From contig CAYSIX010000091.1 of assembly GCA_964431205.1 (NCBI GenBank), positions 1 to 14,756 on the forward strand: a stretch of DNA of 14,756 nt, read 5' to 3'. The stretch is from CAYSIX01 sp964431205. Its GTDB lineage: Bacteria > Planctomycetota > Phycisphaerae > Phycisphaerales > Phycisphaeraceae. The position numbers and the translations under genes were made by a program. Positions 14,304-14,756 of this stretch are shown piece after piece. The notes below the pieces were generated by a model, which made no database searches, was not told the DNA's origin, and saw nothing but the letters and a program-made list of their open reading frames with translations. Within the stretch, counting starts at the first letter, position 1; each line of letters begins with the position of its first letter.

Positions 14304-14756
14304 ATGGCCAGCAAAGGCACGGTATCGCAGGTGATCGGCTCGACGTTCGACGCGAAGTTCCCCGAGAGCGAGCTTCCGGACATTTACAACGCCTTGAAGA
14401 TCGAGTTCGAGGTCGGCGGGGAGACCCAGACGCTGATCGGTGAGGTCCAGCAGCACCTCGGCGGCGGGCAGGTCCGGGCCGTGGCGCTGGGCTCGACCGA
14501 CGGCCTGCAGCGCGGCGCGACGGTCCTGGACACGGGCGAGCCGGTCTCGGTCCCCGTGGGCGAGGCGGTGCTCGGCCGCGTGTTCAACCTGCTCGGCGAT
14601 CCGATCGACAAGAAGGGCCCGGTCGACGCCACCGCCTATCGCCCGATCCACCACGAGCCGCCGGCGTTTACCAAGCTCTCGGCCAAGACCGAGATGCTCG
14701 AGACGGGCATCAAGGTCATCGACCTGCTCTGCCCGTTCGTCCGGGGTGGGAAGATC
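14304..14756 (+). CDS. atpD: ATP synthase F1 subunit beta, N-terminal part (cut by window end)
   Basis: This is the catalytic beta subunit of the F1Fo ATP synthase. The first 151 residues are present: the N-terminal beta-barrel domain (about 5-85) beginning GTVSQVIGSTFDAKF, then GRVFNLLGDPIDKKGPV (91-107), HHEPPAF (116-122) and MLETGIKVIDLLCPF (131-145). The frame is cut in GGKI, just before the Walker A P-loop. ATG 14304 has AGGA 7 nt upstream (14293-14296). The stop lies outside the window, so this is a truncated view, not a broken gene. It opens a transcription unit: the gene before it is the divergent nagZ, so atpA and atpG are not immediately upstream. atpC would be the expected next gene. 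Confidence 0.95.
   Translation, partial: MASKGTVSQVIGSTFDAKFPESELPDIYNALKIEFEVGGETQTLIGEVQQHLGGGQVRAVALGSTDGLQRGATVLDTGEPVSVPVGEAVLGRVFNLLGDPIDKKGPVDATAYRPIHHEPPAFTKLSAKTEMLETGIKVIDLLCPFVRGGKI

Overview
This is a GC-rich, gene-dense bacterial window. Three things suggest a planctomycete, probably of the Phycisphaerae type: a secreted protein that combines dockerin-like calcium repeats with a C-terminal PEP-CTERM motif, a RuvA with an enlarged acidic-pin loop, and a mixture of Shine-Dalgarno-led and apparently leaderless genes. This placement is inference from sequence style; no rRNA gene or marker phylogeny is available here. No tRNA, rRNA, CRISPR array or insertion sequence was recognised.

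Layout. Positions 1-626 are mostly non-coding and visibly less GC-rich than the rest, with one likely small membrane protein (231-401). Then come a PEP-CTERM/dockerin secreted protein (627-1613), a Tat-exported, lipobox-bearing nitroreductase-like protein (1932-3407) and a small single-pass membrane protein (3448-3810), all on the plus strand. ruvA (3866-4513, minus) faces away from a four-helix DUF3592 membrane protein (4831-5949, plus). Positions 6004-12708 hold a tight seven-gene minus-strand operon. nagZ (12902-14026, minus) is divergent from the start of atpD (14304 to the window edge, plus).

The operon is the main item of interest. In transcription order it encodes an acyl desaturase, an FAD-dependent amine-oxidase-like oxidoreductase, a DUF1365 protein, a cyclopropane-fatty-acid-synthase (CFA) family methyltransferase, a DUF2878 membrane protein, a DUF1295 (steroid-5-alpha-reductase-like) membrane protein, and a second methyltransferase of the coclaurine N-methyltransferase-like branch of the CFA superfamily. 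Five of the six junctions are 4-nt ATGA/GTGA overlaps and the sixth is a 5-nt gap, so the products are probably translationally coupled and work together. A reasonable reading is desaturation of a lipid acyl chain, methylation at the double bond, then further oxidation or reduction. The oxidoreductase + DUF1365 + CFA-type methylase set recalls loci tied to singlet-oxygen responses and furan fatty acids in alphaproteobacteria, but the extra methyltransferase, the DUF1295 protein and the built-in desaturase make this version distinctive. The actual lipid product is unknown.

Regulatory reading. Plausible sigma-70-like promoters of the form TTGnnn-N17-TAnnnT precede the PEP-CTERM gene and atpD. 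nagZ and ruvA have -10-like boxes exactly 7 nt before an ATG and no Shine-Dalgarno sequence, as expected for leaderless mRNAs. The predicted atpD leader is about 120 nt and contains two hairpins and a 15-bp tandem repeat.
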